IMG/VR virus record: IMGVR_UViG_3300031565_000139 | Coordinates: 1 to 39,125 of that record | Length of the DNA: 39,125 bases | Reading direction: 5' to 3' (one strand) | Source: a virus | Part shown: positions 1 to 8,880 of the stretch, piece after piece | Numbering within the stretch: position 1 is the first letter of the stretch | Layout: each line of letters opens with the position of its first letter | The notes under the pieces: generated by a model | What the model was told of the DNA's origin: nothing | The model's database searches: none | Seen by the model: the letters and a program-made list of their open reading frames with translations, nothing else | Position numbers and translations under genes: made by a program

Positions 1-127
1 TCCCCGATTGTTTTTAATTCTTTTTCTTGTTCTGCATTCATTTCTTCATTTTTTATTTCTGTTTGATTAATAAAATTCATTGCTATACATTCATCTACAT
101 ACATAAAACGTTCTTCTTTCATTATTG
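1..127. repeat. Terminal direct repeat (contig-end overlap), left copy
   Basis: Positions 1-127 are identical to 38999-39125 over all 127 bases. The coding frame of the protease runs through the repeat without interruption when the ends are joined. The simplest reading is a circular assembly whose ends overlap by one assembly word, giving a unique length of 38,998 bp. A physical terminal repeat is possible, but an in-gene position and an odd length of 127 favour an assembly overlap. Confidence 0.95.
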
Positions 128-686
128 CTAAAATATCATCAATTGATTTTCCAGATATTTCAGAATAAAAACTTGCAAGCCTATTCTTTTCAGTTCTTAA
201 TTCGTTTGCTGTTTTTTGAAATTGTTCATCATCGCCCATTTCTTCAGTCCAGGGATTATGAATCAAAAGCCTACTTTGGCCTGTCATTTCCCTGTTTGGA
301 GTTGATAATAAAATTTGAACACATGAACTAGCACACGTTCCAAGTACTGTGATTTTAGGCTGCTTACCAGAAAGTTTTATTGCATCGTGAATTTTCCAAC
401 CCTCGAATAAATCACCTCCAAAAGAATCAATGACAATCTCTTTACCCATGTCGACATAAGGCAATAAACTGTCCATTGTTATATCAAAACCAACCTCGCC
501 TTTAAAGTGCATACCATTTTCACCAAATGGAGTAGGCTCTACCGGCTCAAAGAAAAATAAAAAGTTCTTAATGCCTTTTTTATTTAAAATTTCTTCGGCC
601 TGTTCTTTGTTATATCGTGATTTATCGAATAATAAAGACCGTTGCAGTCCTTTATCATCTAAGTATCGTGCTATGAATTTATTCAT
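1..686 (-). CDS. Prohead protease-scaffold fusion, N-terminal part (ClpP/S14-like protease)
   Basis: The gene starts at 686 and runs off the left edge. Joined through the repeat to 38998-38488 it encodes 398 residues in one frame. The first 200 or so residues form a ClpP-like serine protease that matures the capsid. Seen: DSFGGDLFEG near residue 87 (the ClpP SPGG region), GTCASS near 116 with Ser120 as the likely nucleophile, and SRLLIHNPW with His143. The third catalytic residue seems to be Glu instead of Asp in KEERF near 190. The residues after about 205 are scaffold (see the right-end entry). The gene directly precedes the major capsid gene, as prohead proteases usually do. A strong promoter lies immediately upstream. 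The shorter ORF starting at 39120 is only the C-terminal half. Confidence 0.88.
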   Translation of the reverse strand, partial: MNKFIARYLDDKGLQRSLLFDKSRYNKEQAEEILNKKGIKNFLFFFEPVEPTPFGENGMHFKGEVGFDITMDSLLPYVDMGKEIVIDSFGGDLFEGWKIHDAIKLSGKQPKITVLGTCASSCVQILLSTPNREMTGQSRLLIHNPWTEEMGDDEQFQKTANELRTEKNRLASFYSEISGKSIDDILAIMKEERFMYVDECIAMNFINQTEIKNEEMNAEQEKELKTIG

Positions 687-687
687 A

Positions 688-746
688 TTTACAAAGTTAT
701 AATTAAAATCTATATATTCAAAATATCTTATAAATAAAATCTATAT
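688..746 (-). promoter_or_regulatory. Late promoter of the head operon
   Basis: On the minus strand, TAACTTTG (complement of 692-699) and TTTG (719-722) are separated by 19 bp, matching the Bacteroidota promoter TTTG-N19-TAnnTTTG. The -7 box ends 5 bp before the ATG of the protease gene, so the mRNA is nearly leaderless. An ATCTATAT box lies between the two promoter boxes (from 708) and another upstream (739-746), overlapping the tape-measure stop codon. The same layout occurs at 7762-7816. Confidence 0.75.
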
Positions 747-2981
747 TACAGATGTAGTATTATTTGCTGACTCACTATTTTGCGCATTTGTAACATCATC
801 AATCACCAATGTTGGTTGAACTGTTATGTTATTATCGTTATTATTATTTATTGAATCCCTACTTATTATACCTTGGTTTACAGTTGGTGCAATTGCACCC
901 GGTCGTTGAGGTGCAGCGGCTGTACTGCTTGAAATTGAACCTCCGCCACCAGAAGAATCACCAGGCAATCCACTATCAACCGATAATATATTCTTTACAT
1001 TTGCTAAACCAGCAGCAACAGCAGCGCCAGCAGCGGCAATACCTAATGCGGGGCCAACTATTGGGATAGGAGCTAGTGAAGCATAAGCACCAGTAGCCGC
1101 CTGATATGTGCTAATTGTAGTCGAAGCAATAGCAGCGGCCTTACCTACTGCTGTTCCTTCACCTGCTATTTGTGCAAGGTTACTTGCGAAATCGGCACCC
1201 AATGAAAGCTTTGCGTCTACTTTTGCTTTCTCTAAAGCAAGATCGGCCTTATCGAACTTCTTTTTTATATTCGTTGTATCAGCTCCAATGCTTTTAGCAA
1301 AAGCAATCTCTTGTGCTCTTTGAGCTTCTAACCGGATTCTTTCTTGTTCTAATAAATAAAAAGCATTATCTTGATTAGCTGCAAATTCTGCCTCTTTCTC
1401 TATCATTCGAGCTTGTCTGGATTGTTCCCTTAACTCAGCTAAACCTTCTTGATGTGACTTTTCAGCTGATAATTCAGCTTTTAATAATCGTTCCGTAATG
1501 GCCAACTCTTCAAGTGCTTGCGCTTCAAGTTCTGCATTTTCGGCATCTGCTATTTTTTGTTCTTCAGCCCTAATAGTTTTTAATAAAGTAGCTCTTTCGG
1601 TCTCAAGTTTTCTTGTCTTTTCAAAGTTAGATTTACGCACATTGTATATATCTGCCAGTGCATTTGCTTCTTTATCAAGGTCTTCTTTTGTACTTCCAGC
1701 TAATGCATTTTGTGCTTTTTGAATTGAGTATTTTTGTTGAGCGATACTTAAGTTTCTTGCTAATACTTTTTCTTCAAGTATTAAAGCTTGATTTAATTTA
1801 TCAAGTCGTTCCTGACTGGTGAAATTTTCTTTTTGCGCTACATCATTTCTAAGCTTTGCTATTTTTTCTAAGTCCCTAGCATTTGCAACTATTGAGCTTC
1901 TTATTTGTCTATCTAAATTACCTTGTCTTTTTGCAAGTTGTTTACCTATTTCAATTTCTCTTTTTTGCTCTTCTATAAATTCACTTACTGCTTCCTTAGC
2001 ATCTCCATAAGCTTCACCTAAATTTTTAACACCCTCTGCTGTTCTTTTTGCAGCCTCCAACATCGCTTTTTCGTTTGCCTCAATATCTTTTTGAGCTTCA
2101 TCTATTGCCGCCTGATTATCGGTAAATATATTTTTAAACTCCTGCCAGTTTTTATTCATTCCATTGAAAAACTTTTTTATATTTTCAGAAGCAAATTTGA
2201 ACGTTCCTACTAAAATATTACCGAATGTATTTTCAAAGAAATCAGATATTTCTTGTAACGTTTCTTTTGGTTCTAATAATGCTTTGCCCAATGCAGCTAA
2301 AGCGGCAATTATATTATTAAATACAACCTCAACAACCGACCATAATTCGTTAAATGTGTCTTGTCCTTCCTCTGTACTATTGAAAAATGCCTTTAAAGAG
2401 CCTACTACTAAAGCGATTGCCGCAACTATTAACCCAATCGGTCCGAGTGCGACACTAAAAGCCCTACCCATTGCAGTAGCACCAGCACTTGCACGACCAA
2501 CAGCGGGCACAAATTGGCCTAATACCCCAACTGATTGACCCATGCTTTGGTTATAATTACCTACATTTCGCCTAGTATCACCAGTTGCTTTTTCTTCCTT
2601 CTTTAAAGCTGCTGTTAATTGGGCTTTTTGTGCTGTTAATTTCTTGCCTTCTACTGTGTTTGTTCGTTCTTCTTTGCTTAATTTAGACCATTGCACACTT
2701 ACGACGGCTAATTGTTTACGCATTTGGTCTATGCTGCCAGTATTTGCATCATTTGCAGCTATTACATTTTGTGTTAGTTTTTGATTAGTACGTAATTCAG
2801 TAGCAACCACCTTCAAAGATGCCTGACTTTCAATATATTCATCGGATAATTCACCTTGTGTTTCCTTAAGTTTCTTTGATTCTTCCTTAAGTTGCTGCAT
2901 AGTTATTTGAAGTGCCCGTGTATCACTTGTGGCTTTCTCAACATTAATCGTCAAATCTACTATTTCTACTTTTTCAGCCAT
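741..2981 (-). CDS. Tail tape measure protein
   Basis: This 746-residue protein has the usual tape-measure build. Long charged coiled-coil stretches (about residues 1-130 and 270-590) are interrupted by hydrophobic segments, one rich in Ala, Ile and Val near 170-200 and a Gly/Ala-rich one near 610-690. Its C-terminus is Asn/Ser-rich. It would set tail length and be ejected at infection; the length suggests a siphovirus tail of roughly 100 nm by the usual residue-to-length rule. The stop codon is at 741 and the start is separated from the upstream baseplate-like gene by 2 bp. Head genes follow directly downstream, which is unusual. Confidence 0.85.
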   Translation of the reverse strand: MAEKVEIVDLTINVEKATSDTRALQITMQQLKEESKKLKETQGELSDEYIESQASLKVVATELRTNQKLTQNVIAANDANTGSIDQMRKQLAVVSVQWSKLSKEERTNTVEGKKLTAQKAQLTAALKKEEKATGDTRRNVGNYNQSMGQSVGVLGQFVPAVGRASAGATAMGRAFSVALGPIGLIVAAIALVVGSLKAFFNSTEEGQDTFNELWSVVEVVFNNIIAALAALGKALLEPKETLQEISDFFENTFGNILVGTFKFASENIKKFFNGMNKNWQEFKNIFTDNQAAIDEAQKDIEANEKAMLEAAKRTAEGVKNLGEAYGDAKEAVSEFIEEQKREIEIGKQLAKRQGNLDRQIRSSIVANARDLEKIAKLRNDVAQKENFTSQERLDKLNQALILEEKVLARNLSIAQQKYSIQKAQNALAGSTKEDLDKEANALADIYNVRKSNFEKTRKLETERATLLKTIRAEEQKIADAENAELEAQALEELAITERLLKAELSAEKSHQEGLAELREQSRQARMIEKEAEFAANQDNAFYLLEQERIRLEAQRAQEIAFAKSIGADTTNIKKKFDKADLALEKAKVDAKLSLGADFASNLAQIAGEGTAVGKAAAIASTTISTYQAATGAYASLAPIPIVGPALGIAAAGAAVAAGLANVKNILSVDSGLPGDSSGGGGSISSSTAAAPQRPGAIAPTVNQGIISRDSINNNNDNNITVQPTLVIDDVTNAQNSESANNTTSVI

Positions 2982-2983
2982 AA

Positions 2984-4999
2984 CTAATAATAATAATCAA
3001 ATTCACCATCGACAAAAGCATCTTCTACACCATCAGCCCAATAATTTAAATCGGGTGGAGTTACAGGTGTTCTATTTCCAATTTTTAATAATTCTACCTT
3101 TGTAGGGTTCTTACTTTTTTCAGGATTAAACCCACTAATCTTGTTTATAAAAAAAGCACCGTTTAATTCTTTAATCCAATATTGTTTAAAAAATTCAAAG
3201 TTTCGAATGTCTTCCATTGTTAACCACATCTCAACATCATACATTTTTGGATAATCAATTATTTCATCAAGAAAATTATACTCATCAGCGAGATTATAAA
3301 TTTCAGCAATTTGCATTACTCTTTGTTCTACGAAAAAATATAAAGTATCTGAATATTCATAATACCAAGTAACTATCTCCCTACTTGTATATGTATCGCT
3401 AATGTAAAATGTGAATGTATTAAATGATTCCTTATCTCCTAAGTATGAATAGGATTCGCTATTTGAATTAATAATAGAAGGTACATAAGCGTCTATCTCT
3501 ATTAAATCAGCATTTATATCTAAGTTTACATTTAAACATGTTAGCAGTTTGCTATTTGCTAAATCACTTCCTTCCGGATAAACTTCTTTAAACTTAATAT
3601 AATTATTTTGTGCGTATCCATCTATTCGAGGTTTAAAATTTGGAGTCCCAGTTATCTTGCCGCTAAAATCAACAACCTCCGCAATGTCTTCTATGTCATC
3701 AAATCTTGCAAATCTTATTATATTATCAGAACCAACTTTAAATTCATCTTTAATAATATTTAGATGATTCATAAATGAAACGACAAAGTCATATACTAAT
3801 TTATCAGCCTTATCTTTTTGCTCAGTTAGTGGTAAAAAAGAATCCGTTCTATTAATTCTAAAAAATGAATTGCCATCTCTCATATACACGTCTAGTTCTC
3901 TAATAGGTATGTATAATTTTTGCGCAATAACATCATCCCAGATATTAGCTGGAAGAACTCCTCCCGATGTAAGTAAGTTTACATTATACTTGTATTCAAT
4001 AAATTCAAATAATGTTCTAACATAGACACAAAAATGCCCACCTATCCCTGATTCATCATTTGTCTCTCTTCTTAAATAAATCGCCCCTCCGATATTACCA
4101 TAATCATAGGTAGTTTCTAAAAATTCAGTCCCTGTAGGAATGCCAGGATAAAGTATTGTGCTTGTTGGATTACTATTTACAAACGAGGAAAAGGAAACTA
4201 TTGCCATATTAGTTGAACTATCTAATGCAGTTGCAACATTCCTAGTTAGTATTATTGAATCACCATCAGATGAAGCAATAAAGTATTGAGAAACAACTGT
4301 ATTTGAATTTAAAAGAATTGCCGCTGCCGCTGCTAATGTTGCTAATGTTGTAAATCCTGATATAGCAACATATATTGTTTCACTCCCTAATAAAGGATGA
4401 GATACAACAACATTCATGCTAGGATTAAATGGCGTTCCGGTTCCGGTTAATTTTGTTTGAATTGCCTGTCTCTGCCCTACTGAAACATAATCGCCAAAGT
4501 TCCCAATAAAGTAAGGAAGAAACACCCCACTTGTGGAACTGTAATATGAATCTAAAAATGCAGAACCTAAACCAGTAAAAGGATCGGATTGAATTGGTAA
4601 TCCCTTTTCAGAATTTAACCACACTAATAATTCATCTACAAAATCAGGCCATAAGTCCCGCTTAATATCTTCCCAGAAATCTTGCTTTTCAAATATAAAT
4701 AAATTGATTCTATCGTTTATATTTTCAACCCTTATCTTTGCGTTGTTAATTATCTTGTCATTATTTAGCCAATAATTACAAATTGCAGTTTCATAAACTT
4801 TAGTTGATTTGCTTTGAGGGTCGTTCGCTAATCCAAAGATTGAAAGGTTGTTTGAAGTAAGCGGGACATTAAAAGTATTACTGACAGTTACAAAAGCCTT
4901 CCCTACATCTTTGACATCATAACTTTGCAAGTCTAACCCAATCGATGTCTTTTCGTCAATATTTACTTCTATATCATTTATCCTTAATAACCTGCTCAT
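2984..4999 (-). CDS. Large tail/baseplate-like structural protein
   Basis: This 671-residue protein is not matched to a named family with certainty. It lies between small tail genes and the tape measure gene and overlaps the gene upstream by 4 bp (ATGA). The N-terminal 120 residues look like a compact beta-rich domain. Residues about 183-275 form a Ser/Thr/Ala-rich stretch of the kind often inserted in phage structural proteins, similar in pattern to the insert in the major capsid protein. The remainder has many aromatic and acidic residues, as in tail-tip or baseplate hub proteins. A structural role is likely from context; the exact role is inference. Confidence 0.6.
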   Translation of the reverse strand: MSRLLRINDIEVNIDEKTSIGLDLQSYDVKDVGKAFVTVSNTFNVPLTSNNLSIFGLANDPQSKSTKVYETAICNYWLNNDKIINNAKIRVENINDRINLFIFEKQDFWEDIKRDLWPDFVDELLVWLNSEKGLPIQSDPFTGLGSAFLDSYYSSTSGVFLPYFIGNFGDYVSVGQRQAIQTKLTGTGTPFNPSMNVVVSHPLLGSETIYVAISGFTTLATLAAAAAILLNSNTVVSQYFIASSDGDSIILTRNVATALDSSTNMAIVSFSSFVNSNPTSTILYPGIPTGTEFLETTYDYGNIGGAIYLRRETNDESGIGGHFCVYVRTLFEFIEYKYNVNLLTSGGVLPANIWDDVIAQKLYIPIRELDVYMRDGNSFFRINRTDSFLPLTEQKDKADKLVYDFVVSFMNHLNIIKDEFKVGSDNIIRFARFDDIEDIAEVVDFSGKITGTPNFKPRIDGYAQNNYIKFKEVYPEGSDLANSKLLTCLNVNLDINADLIEIDAYVPSIINSNSESYSYLGDKESFNTFTFYISDTYTSREIVTWYYEYSDTLYFFVEQRVMQIAEIYNLADEYNFLDEIIDYPKMYDVEMWLTMEDIRNFEFFKQYWIKELNGAFFINKISGFNPEKSKNPTKVELLKIGNRTPVTPPDLNYWADGVEDAFVDGEFDYYY

Positions 5000-5523
5000 A
5001 TCATCGTTATACTGTAATGCGTTGGAAGTGTGATGGTTATATCAATCCTTCCTGTATTCCCTCTTGACCTTTTCACTATTGAGTTTTGTACTTGAATTTC
5101 AACTGCCAACCAGTCACTTACTATGTCTGTTGTGCCATCCCCGATATATAAATAAACTCTAGGGCTTGTATAAATATCGGTGAGCTTTTCTAGTTCTTCA
5201 TTTGTTACATCTGCATTAGCAAATATTTGTCTCTCATTATTGTAACCAATTGAGTTTTCACCTGACTGGTCAGTTTTTATATTGGTGATAAATTTATTAA
5301 CCTTACCAATCAATTTAGGATTGTCTCTTTTTTCGTAATAACTATTAAAAGGATAAAACCTATATTGGCCATTCCTATCAAGATACTTTAATATCAACCC
5401 ACCATCGCAATAATCAATAGGCTTAACGGTTTTGCTTGCTACATTAATGTAGTTCACCGTCCAGTTAATTACCTTCTCGGTGTCTGCTATTGTTTTGTAT
5501 CTGTAATATCCTATTGAACTCAT
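4996..5523 (-). CDS. Putative tail protein, 175 aa
   Basis: Unrecognised. The predicted fold is beta-rich, with no signal peptide or membrane segment. It overlaps the genes on both sides by 4 bp, so it is translated as part of the tail operon. Its position just upstream of the large baseplate-like gene suggests a small tail or distal-tail component. Confidence 0.55.
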   Translation of the reverse strand: MSSIGYYRYKTIADTEKVINWTVNYINVASKTVKPIDYCDGGLILKYLDRNGQYRFYPFNSYYEKRDNPKLIGKVNKFITNIKTDQSGENSIGYNNERQIFANADVTNEELEKLTDIYTSPRVYLYIGDGTTDIVSDWLAVEIQVQNSIVKRSRGNTGRIDITITLPTHYSITMI

Positions 5524-5969
5524 ACGTGCTGTATAACAATATAACCTCTATTAAACGATGGATTATTAAATAATGAACTATCAAACCATGCAAGGCCAAC
5601 CCTTGATAATGATACACTAGTAATATTTATTTGGTTAATAGAACCTACTACAACTCCATTTCTTGAAACTAAATCGTAAAATGCGTTTGTACCATCTTCT
5701 ATAATTACTACATTGATACTTCTTATATCTGCCAATATTAATCCATGTGCGATACTTACACTTGCAGTTGTATCCATATCCCAATTACCAATGTTTACTA
5801 CTGTGGTATTTAGTGTTGGAGTTGTGAAAGTTAGATTCGCTTGCATATAAGCAACTAACTCCGCTATTGTCATGTTCTCAGTAATAACACCAGCCCCACC
5901 AAATGCAATATTTTTAGTATTCGTAGGTGTCGGGTTATTAGGTTGTTCAAATATTCTTTCTAATGCCAT
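5520..5969 (-). CDS. Putative tail protein, 149 aa
   Basis: Unrecognised beta-rich protein. After a Pro/Asn-rich N-terminus (residues 8-18) it has a helix near 35-47 and then regular strands. The C-terminal half reads like a small jelly-roll or fibre-type domain that could sit on the tail surface. It overlaps its neighbours by 1 bp and 4 bp, inside the tail operon. Confidence 0.5.
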   Translation of the reverse strand: MALERIFEQPNNPTPTNTKNIAFGGAGVITENMTIAELVAYMQANLTFTTPTLNTTVVNIGNWDMDTTASVSIAHGLILADIRSINVVIIEDGTNAFYDLVSRNGVVVGSINQINITSVSLSRVGLAWFDSSLFNNPSFNRGYIVIQHV

Positions 5970-6589
5970 TATACTGCTGTTAAGATTGTAAAAATATCAT
6001 CGTTGTAATCTGTAAATTCATCATCGTTATAATCTGCTGCTGTTGCTTCTGTTAATACGGGGCCATCTATTGCAACCAGATTGCTTTCATCATCATTGTA
6101 AAAGTAAACATAAACGAAGCTATCTTGTGGAGCAAAAAATGTATCACTATCATTATTAAATTGGTCTTCCAAATTAGGATATTCACCAAATTGTCTAAAT
6201 GCCTGCGCTGCATCAATCAACACCTCATCATTGGTAGTTGATAAATCAGGGTCGATAAACTTAATTTTGAATTGAGTAGTAATATTATCTACAAATTCTA
6301 ACGTATCATTTAATTGAGCGAAGTCTTCAAAGTCATCAATCAATGCTTTTAATGCACCTTCGGCTTTAAATACAAATTGTCTGGATGTAGTTGATAAATC
6401 TTTATAAGGAATCGCTGCGTATGTTTCTAAAACTACATCGCTTGTATCTAATATTTCCACATCAACAGCATCAGGAGTTAAGCCAGTATAAACCACATCC
6501 GCAATAAAAGTTAAAGGGCTTTGTATCGGCATAAGATTAGAACCGTTTACAATGTTGTCTTGAGATATAGTTATACTAGTTATTGCCAT
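5969..6589 (-). CDS. Putative tail protein, 206 aa
   Basis: Unrecognised acidic protein. The N-terminal 90 residues look like an Ig-like beta domain (alternating hydrophobic strands, no Cys). The C-terminus carries an imperfect tandem acidic repeat, DYNDDEFT then DYNDDIFT, in the last 20 residues. Start and stop codons share a base with the genes on either side, so it is cotranslated with the tail genes. Confidence 0.5.
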   Translation of the reverse strand: MAITSITISQDNIVNGSNLMPIQSPLTFIADVVYTGLTPDAVDVEILDTSDVVLETYAAIPYKDLSTTSRQFVFKAEGALKALIDDFEDFAQLNDTLEFVDNITTQFKIKFIDPDLSTTNDEVLIDAAQAFRQFGEYPNLEDQFNNDSDTFFAPQDSFVYVYFYNDDESNLVAIDGPVLTEATAADYNDDEFTDYNDDIFTILTAV

Positions 6590-6849
6590 TATAAGTTACA
6601 ATTACAGTTATCAATTGGTCTTAAGTAATAAGCAAAGTTGTGTTTCTCATACTTCACATAATTTCCTTTATTGTCCATGGTCAAAATAAAATCAGCTTCA
6701 ATTTTCATTATTACCACCGTATCAATAATATCATAATCGAATGATTCAGGTGGTGAAAAAATATAACATTCACCTTCAATCATTTCTGGTTGATAATAGA
6801 TAGGTTCACATGAAAAAAAGAATAATACTAAAATAATTAAATATCTCAT
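6589..6849 (-). CDS. Small lipoprotein encoded inside the tail operon
   Basis: This 86-residue protein begins with a lipoprotein signal: a hydrophobic run (residues 3-13) ending in LFFFSC, with Cys14 as the likely lipidated residue. The mature part is about 70 residues, acidic and aromatic, and ends in a Cys-rich NCNCNL tail. It overlaps its neighbours by 1 and 4 bp. Phage lipoproteins of this size often act in superinfection exclusion or as spanin subunits. Its place among virion genes makes receptor masking a reasonable idea, but nothing in the sequence proves it. Confidence 0.6.
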   Translation of the reverse strand: MRYLIILVLFFFSCEPIYYQPEMIEGECYIFSPPESFDYDIIDTVVIMKIEADFILTMDNKGNYVKYEKHNFAYYLRPIDNCNCNL

Positions 6850-7319
6850 CTTACTATTTTTATAACATCACTTTTAATTTGGTCAACCTTAAACAATAAT
6901 AATTGACTGGTCAACTCTTTTATCTTATCATTGGTAATTACATCAGAGACTAAACCTCCTTTATTATATCTGTTTGGAACTTTCCATCCTTCCCTTGCAA
7001 TCTTCCAGGCGACAGCATAAGGATTAACATTTATTCCTTTATCCTTTACCCACTTATCTAAGAATGTAGAACCTGCCCAGCCTACCCACGCTTTTAATGC
7101 TTCAGGTGATTGATTTTTATTTGGCTGCCTTCCATTCTCTAATTGCTCGGTATAATCGTTTGCTAATATCTTTGCATTAATAGTAGTGCTTGTTACTTCA
7201 CTTTTACTTTCCAGCGAGTTACCCCAATCACCTGAAGCTTTCAACCCTAATTTAATGTAATTATTAAACAGGTCTTTCTTTGTATCTATTAACCACTTAT
7301 TTACAATGTCTTCTATCAT
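6846..7319 (-). CDS. HK97 gp10-like head-tail/tail connector
   Basis: The 157 residues resemble the HK97 gp10 family of minor tail or head-tail joining proteins: a helical N-terminus, a short beta region with NGRQPNK near residue 62, and a helical C-terminus with many Lys. It overlaps the upstream gene by 4 bp. In related phages this gene sits next to the tail-completion gene, as here. The family call is from pattern and context only. Confidence 0.5.
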   Translation of the reverse strand: MIEDIVNKWLIDTKKDLFNNYIKLGLKASGDWGNSLESKSEVTSTTINAKILANDYTEQLENGRQPNKNQSPEALKAWVGWAGSTFLDKWVKDKGINVNPYAVAWKIAREGWKVPNRYNKGGLVSDVITNDKIKELTSQLLLFKVDQIKSDVIKIVR

Positions 7320-7756
7320 TGTACAAATATTGCATTAACTGAACTGGCAAAATCTAAATTGGTATCGTAAACATTCCACTCAACAATCATTGGAAAACTT
7401 GTAATTTCCAATTCATTATTACAAGCGAACTCATTCATCCCATTGGCTAATAATTGAGCTAAAGCTTTTAACCTTCTATCATACTTTTGCTTTGGTGTCT
7501 CATCCATGCTGGAAACAGTGCCAGCTAATTCAAACTTTCTACCTAACATTAATAAACAATTGTATGTTATTGCAGGTATTGAACCATTTTGTAAAGTTGG
7601 TTCTGCTTGAAAGTCAGCAATCAATATTAAATCATCAGCTTCAAATTCTTGATTAACTCCTATGTTTGTATAGAATTGGTCAAACGTATAATAGAACTTC
7701 CAGCCCTTGCCAGTTGCATAAGTTTCTAAAGCTCCAATAATGTCAAATTGTTCCAT
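7316..7756 (-). CDS. Putative tail terminator/completion protein
   Basis: This 146-residue protein is the first gene after a strong late promoter and lies directly before the gp10-like gene. An alpha/beta layout with a basic helix near 88-100 and a terminal strand fits the tail-terminator fold, but sequence similarity alone is not enough to be sure. The ATG is 5 bp after the promoter -7 box, so its mRNA is nearly leaderless. Confidence 0.45.
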   Translation of the reverse strand: MEQFDIIGALETYATGKGWKFYYTFDQFYTNIGVNQEFEADDLILIADFQAEPTLQNGSIPAITYNCLLMLGRKFELAGTVSSMDETPKQKYDRRLKALAQLLANGMNEFACNNELEITSFPMIVEWNVYDTNLDFASSVNAIFVQ

Positions 7757-7761
7757 GTTTA

Positions 7762-7816
7762 CAAAGTTATAACTTTAATCTATATATTTCAAACATTATA
7801 TAGATTTTATCTATAT
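7762..7816 (-). promoter_or_regulatory. Late promoter of the tail operon with a perfect dyad operator
   Basis: TAACTTTG (complement of 7762-7769) and TTTG (7790-7793) are 20 bp apart. Upstream of them, 7798-7816 is a perfect inverted repeat, ATATAGAT-TTT-ATCTATAT, and another half-site starts at 7778 between the promoter boxes. Box positions agree with the promoter at 688-746 to within 1 bp, so both are probably controlled by one late regulator. Confidence 0.78.
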
Positions 7817-7832
7817 TAGTAGATAAATTTTT

Positions 7833-8117
7833 TTAGTTTAGTTCTGTTTTATTAATATGCTTTTCAAGGTATCTCTTTGCGCTTCTGCCAAACCAACACT
7901 CTTGATGCCACCAATCGTAAATAATCCAATCGGTATAGAGTCGTGTCTTTTCATCATGGCTTAATCTCTTAATCCTTCTTAGATGAATACGATACATTAC
8001 TGATTCAATTACCCACTTGTAAGGCAACCAGTTCTTCAATAGCCTATGAAAAACTAAAAGGTACACGGCTGCATAAATTGAACCGAGTACCCAGAGTGTT
8101 ATTTTAAATAGTTCCAT
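7833..8117 (-). CDS. Small membrane-anchored protein, 94 aa
   Basis: Unrecognised. One hydrophobic segment spans about residues 5-24, followed by a strongly basic, Trp-rich region (HLRRIKRL, WWHQECWFGRS) that would face the cytoplasm or membrane surface. Its stop codon is followed directly by the late tail promoter, so it ends the terminase operon. It shares a base with the gene upstream. Confidence 0.5.
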   Translation of the reverse strand: MELFKITLWVLGSIYAAVYLLVFHRLLKNWLPYKWVIESVMYRIHLRRIKRLSHDEKTRLYTDWIIYDWWHQECWFGRSAKRYLEKHINKTELN

Positions 8118-8326
8118 TATTCTATTATATTACTATTCATATCCCAATCACCAAATACTACTTCACCTTTCTTTAAATCCTTATCGTAATAATTAATAAT
8201 CCTTCTATAAACATCTTTATTAAAAAGATTATCATCTCCGCCAAAAATCTCAGTACATGGCAATTTTACTACACCTTTTTTTAAATCAGTTGCATTAGGC
8301 TCTAAATACTTTCTCTTGTCTTCCAT
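8117..8326 (-). CDS. Hypothetical protein, 69 aa
   Basis: Unrecognised small soluble protein, rich in Lys, Asp and Asn, with no evident motif. It is placed 2 bp after the 183-aa gene and overlaps the next gene by one base, so it is part of the terminase-led operon. Confidence 0.5.
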   Translation of the reverse strand: MEDKRKYLEPNATDLKKGVVKLPCTEIFGGDDNLFNKDVYRRIINYYDKDLKKGEVVFGDWDMNSNIIE

Positions 8327-8328
8327 AG

Positions 8329-8880
8329 TTATTTTTTTCTAATGTTAATTAATCTCTTTTCAAATTCAGTTCTTTCTGCTTCCAGTAATAACTTAGTGAA
8401 GCAAATCGAATAAGGTAGTTTTCTTACTTCATCAATCTTTAAGATGTCACCGCCGGCCAATTTATCAAACTGTAAGAATGCTTTATACTTTCCAAATTCG
8501 TCAAGCCCTGCAATTGTTTCTTCTGCACTTGCTTTGTGTGATAGGTTTGCCGATTCTCTCTTATTGACCTCTTCTATTTCTTCGTAAAGATACAATCTAA
8601 AAGCGTGTAAATCAAATAATGGTAGTTGTGACAACTTGTCTTTATTCTTCCCAGTAAGCTTTTCAATCTCATTAAACAAATCATTCCACATAATAAAACC
8701 GCTGGAGTTATAAAGCTCTTGTAAGTCCTTTACAAATCCAAATGACAATTCAATAAACTTACCCAGGTTAAAGATGTCTTTTGGTTTAATATCTGCATAC
8801 TTAAGATAGTAGTTATAATTATCTCTATCAGTTAGATTGTAGTATTGCAGAAATGATATGTTAGGGACTTTAATTATCAT
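8329..8880 (-). CDS. Hypothetical protein, 183 aa
   Basis: Unrecognised, mostly helical soluble protein. It overlaps the upstream 72-aa gene by 11 bp. Size, helical content and place near tail genes resemble tail assembly chaperones, but it is far from the tape measure gene, so that idea is weak. Confidence 0.5.
   Translation of the reverse strand: MIIKVPNISFLQYYNLTDRDNYNYYLKYADIKPKDIFNLGKFIELSFGFVKDLQELYNSSGFIMWNDLFNEIEKLTGKNKDKLSQLPLFDLHAFRLYLYEEIEEVNKRESANLSHKASAEETIAGLDEFGKYKAFLQFDKLAGGDILKIDEVRKLPYSICFTKLLLEAERTEFEKRLINIRKK

Noticed and set aside
809-2538. Plus-strand ORFs inside the tape measure and other structural genes
   Set aside because: They are antisense shadows of long, well-supported minus-strand genes, with repetitive Ser/Leu/Phe composition and no suitable leader.
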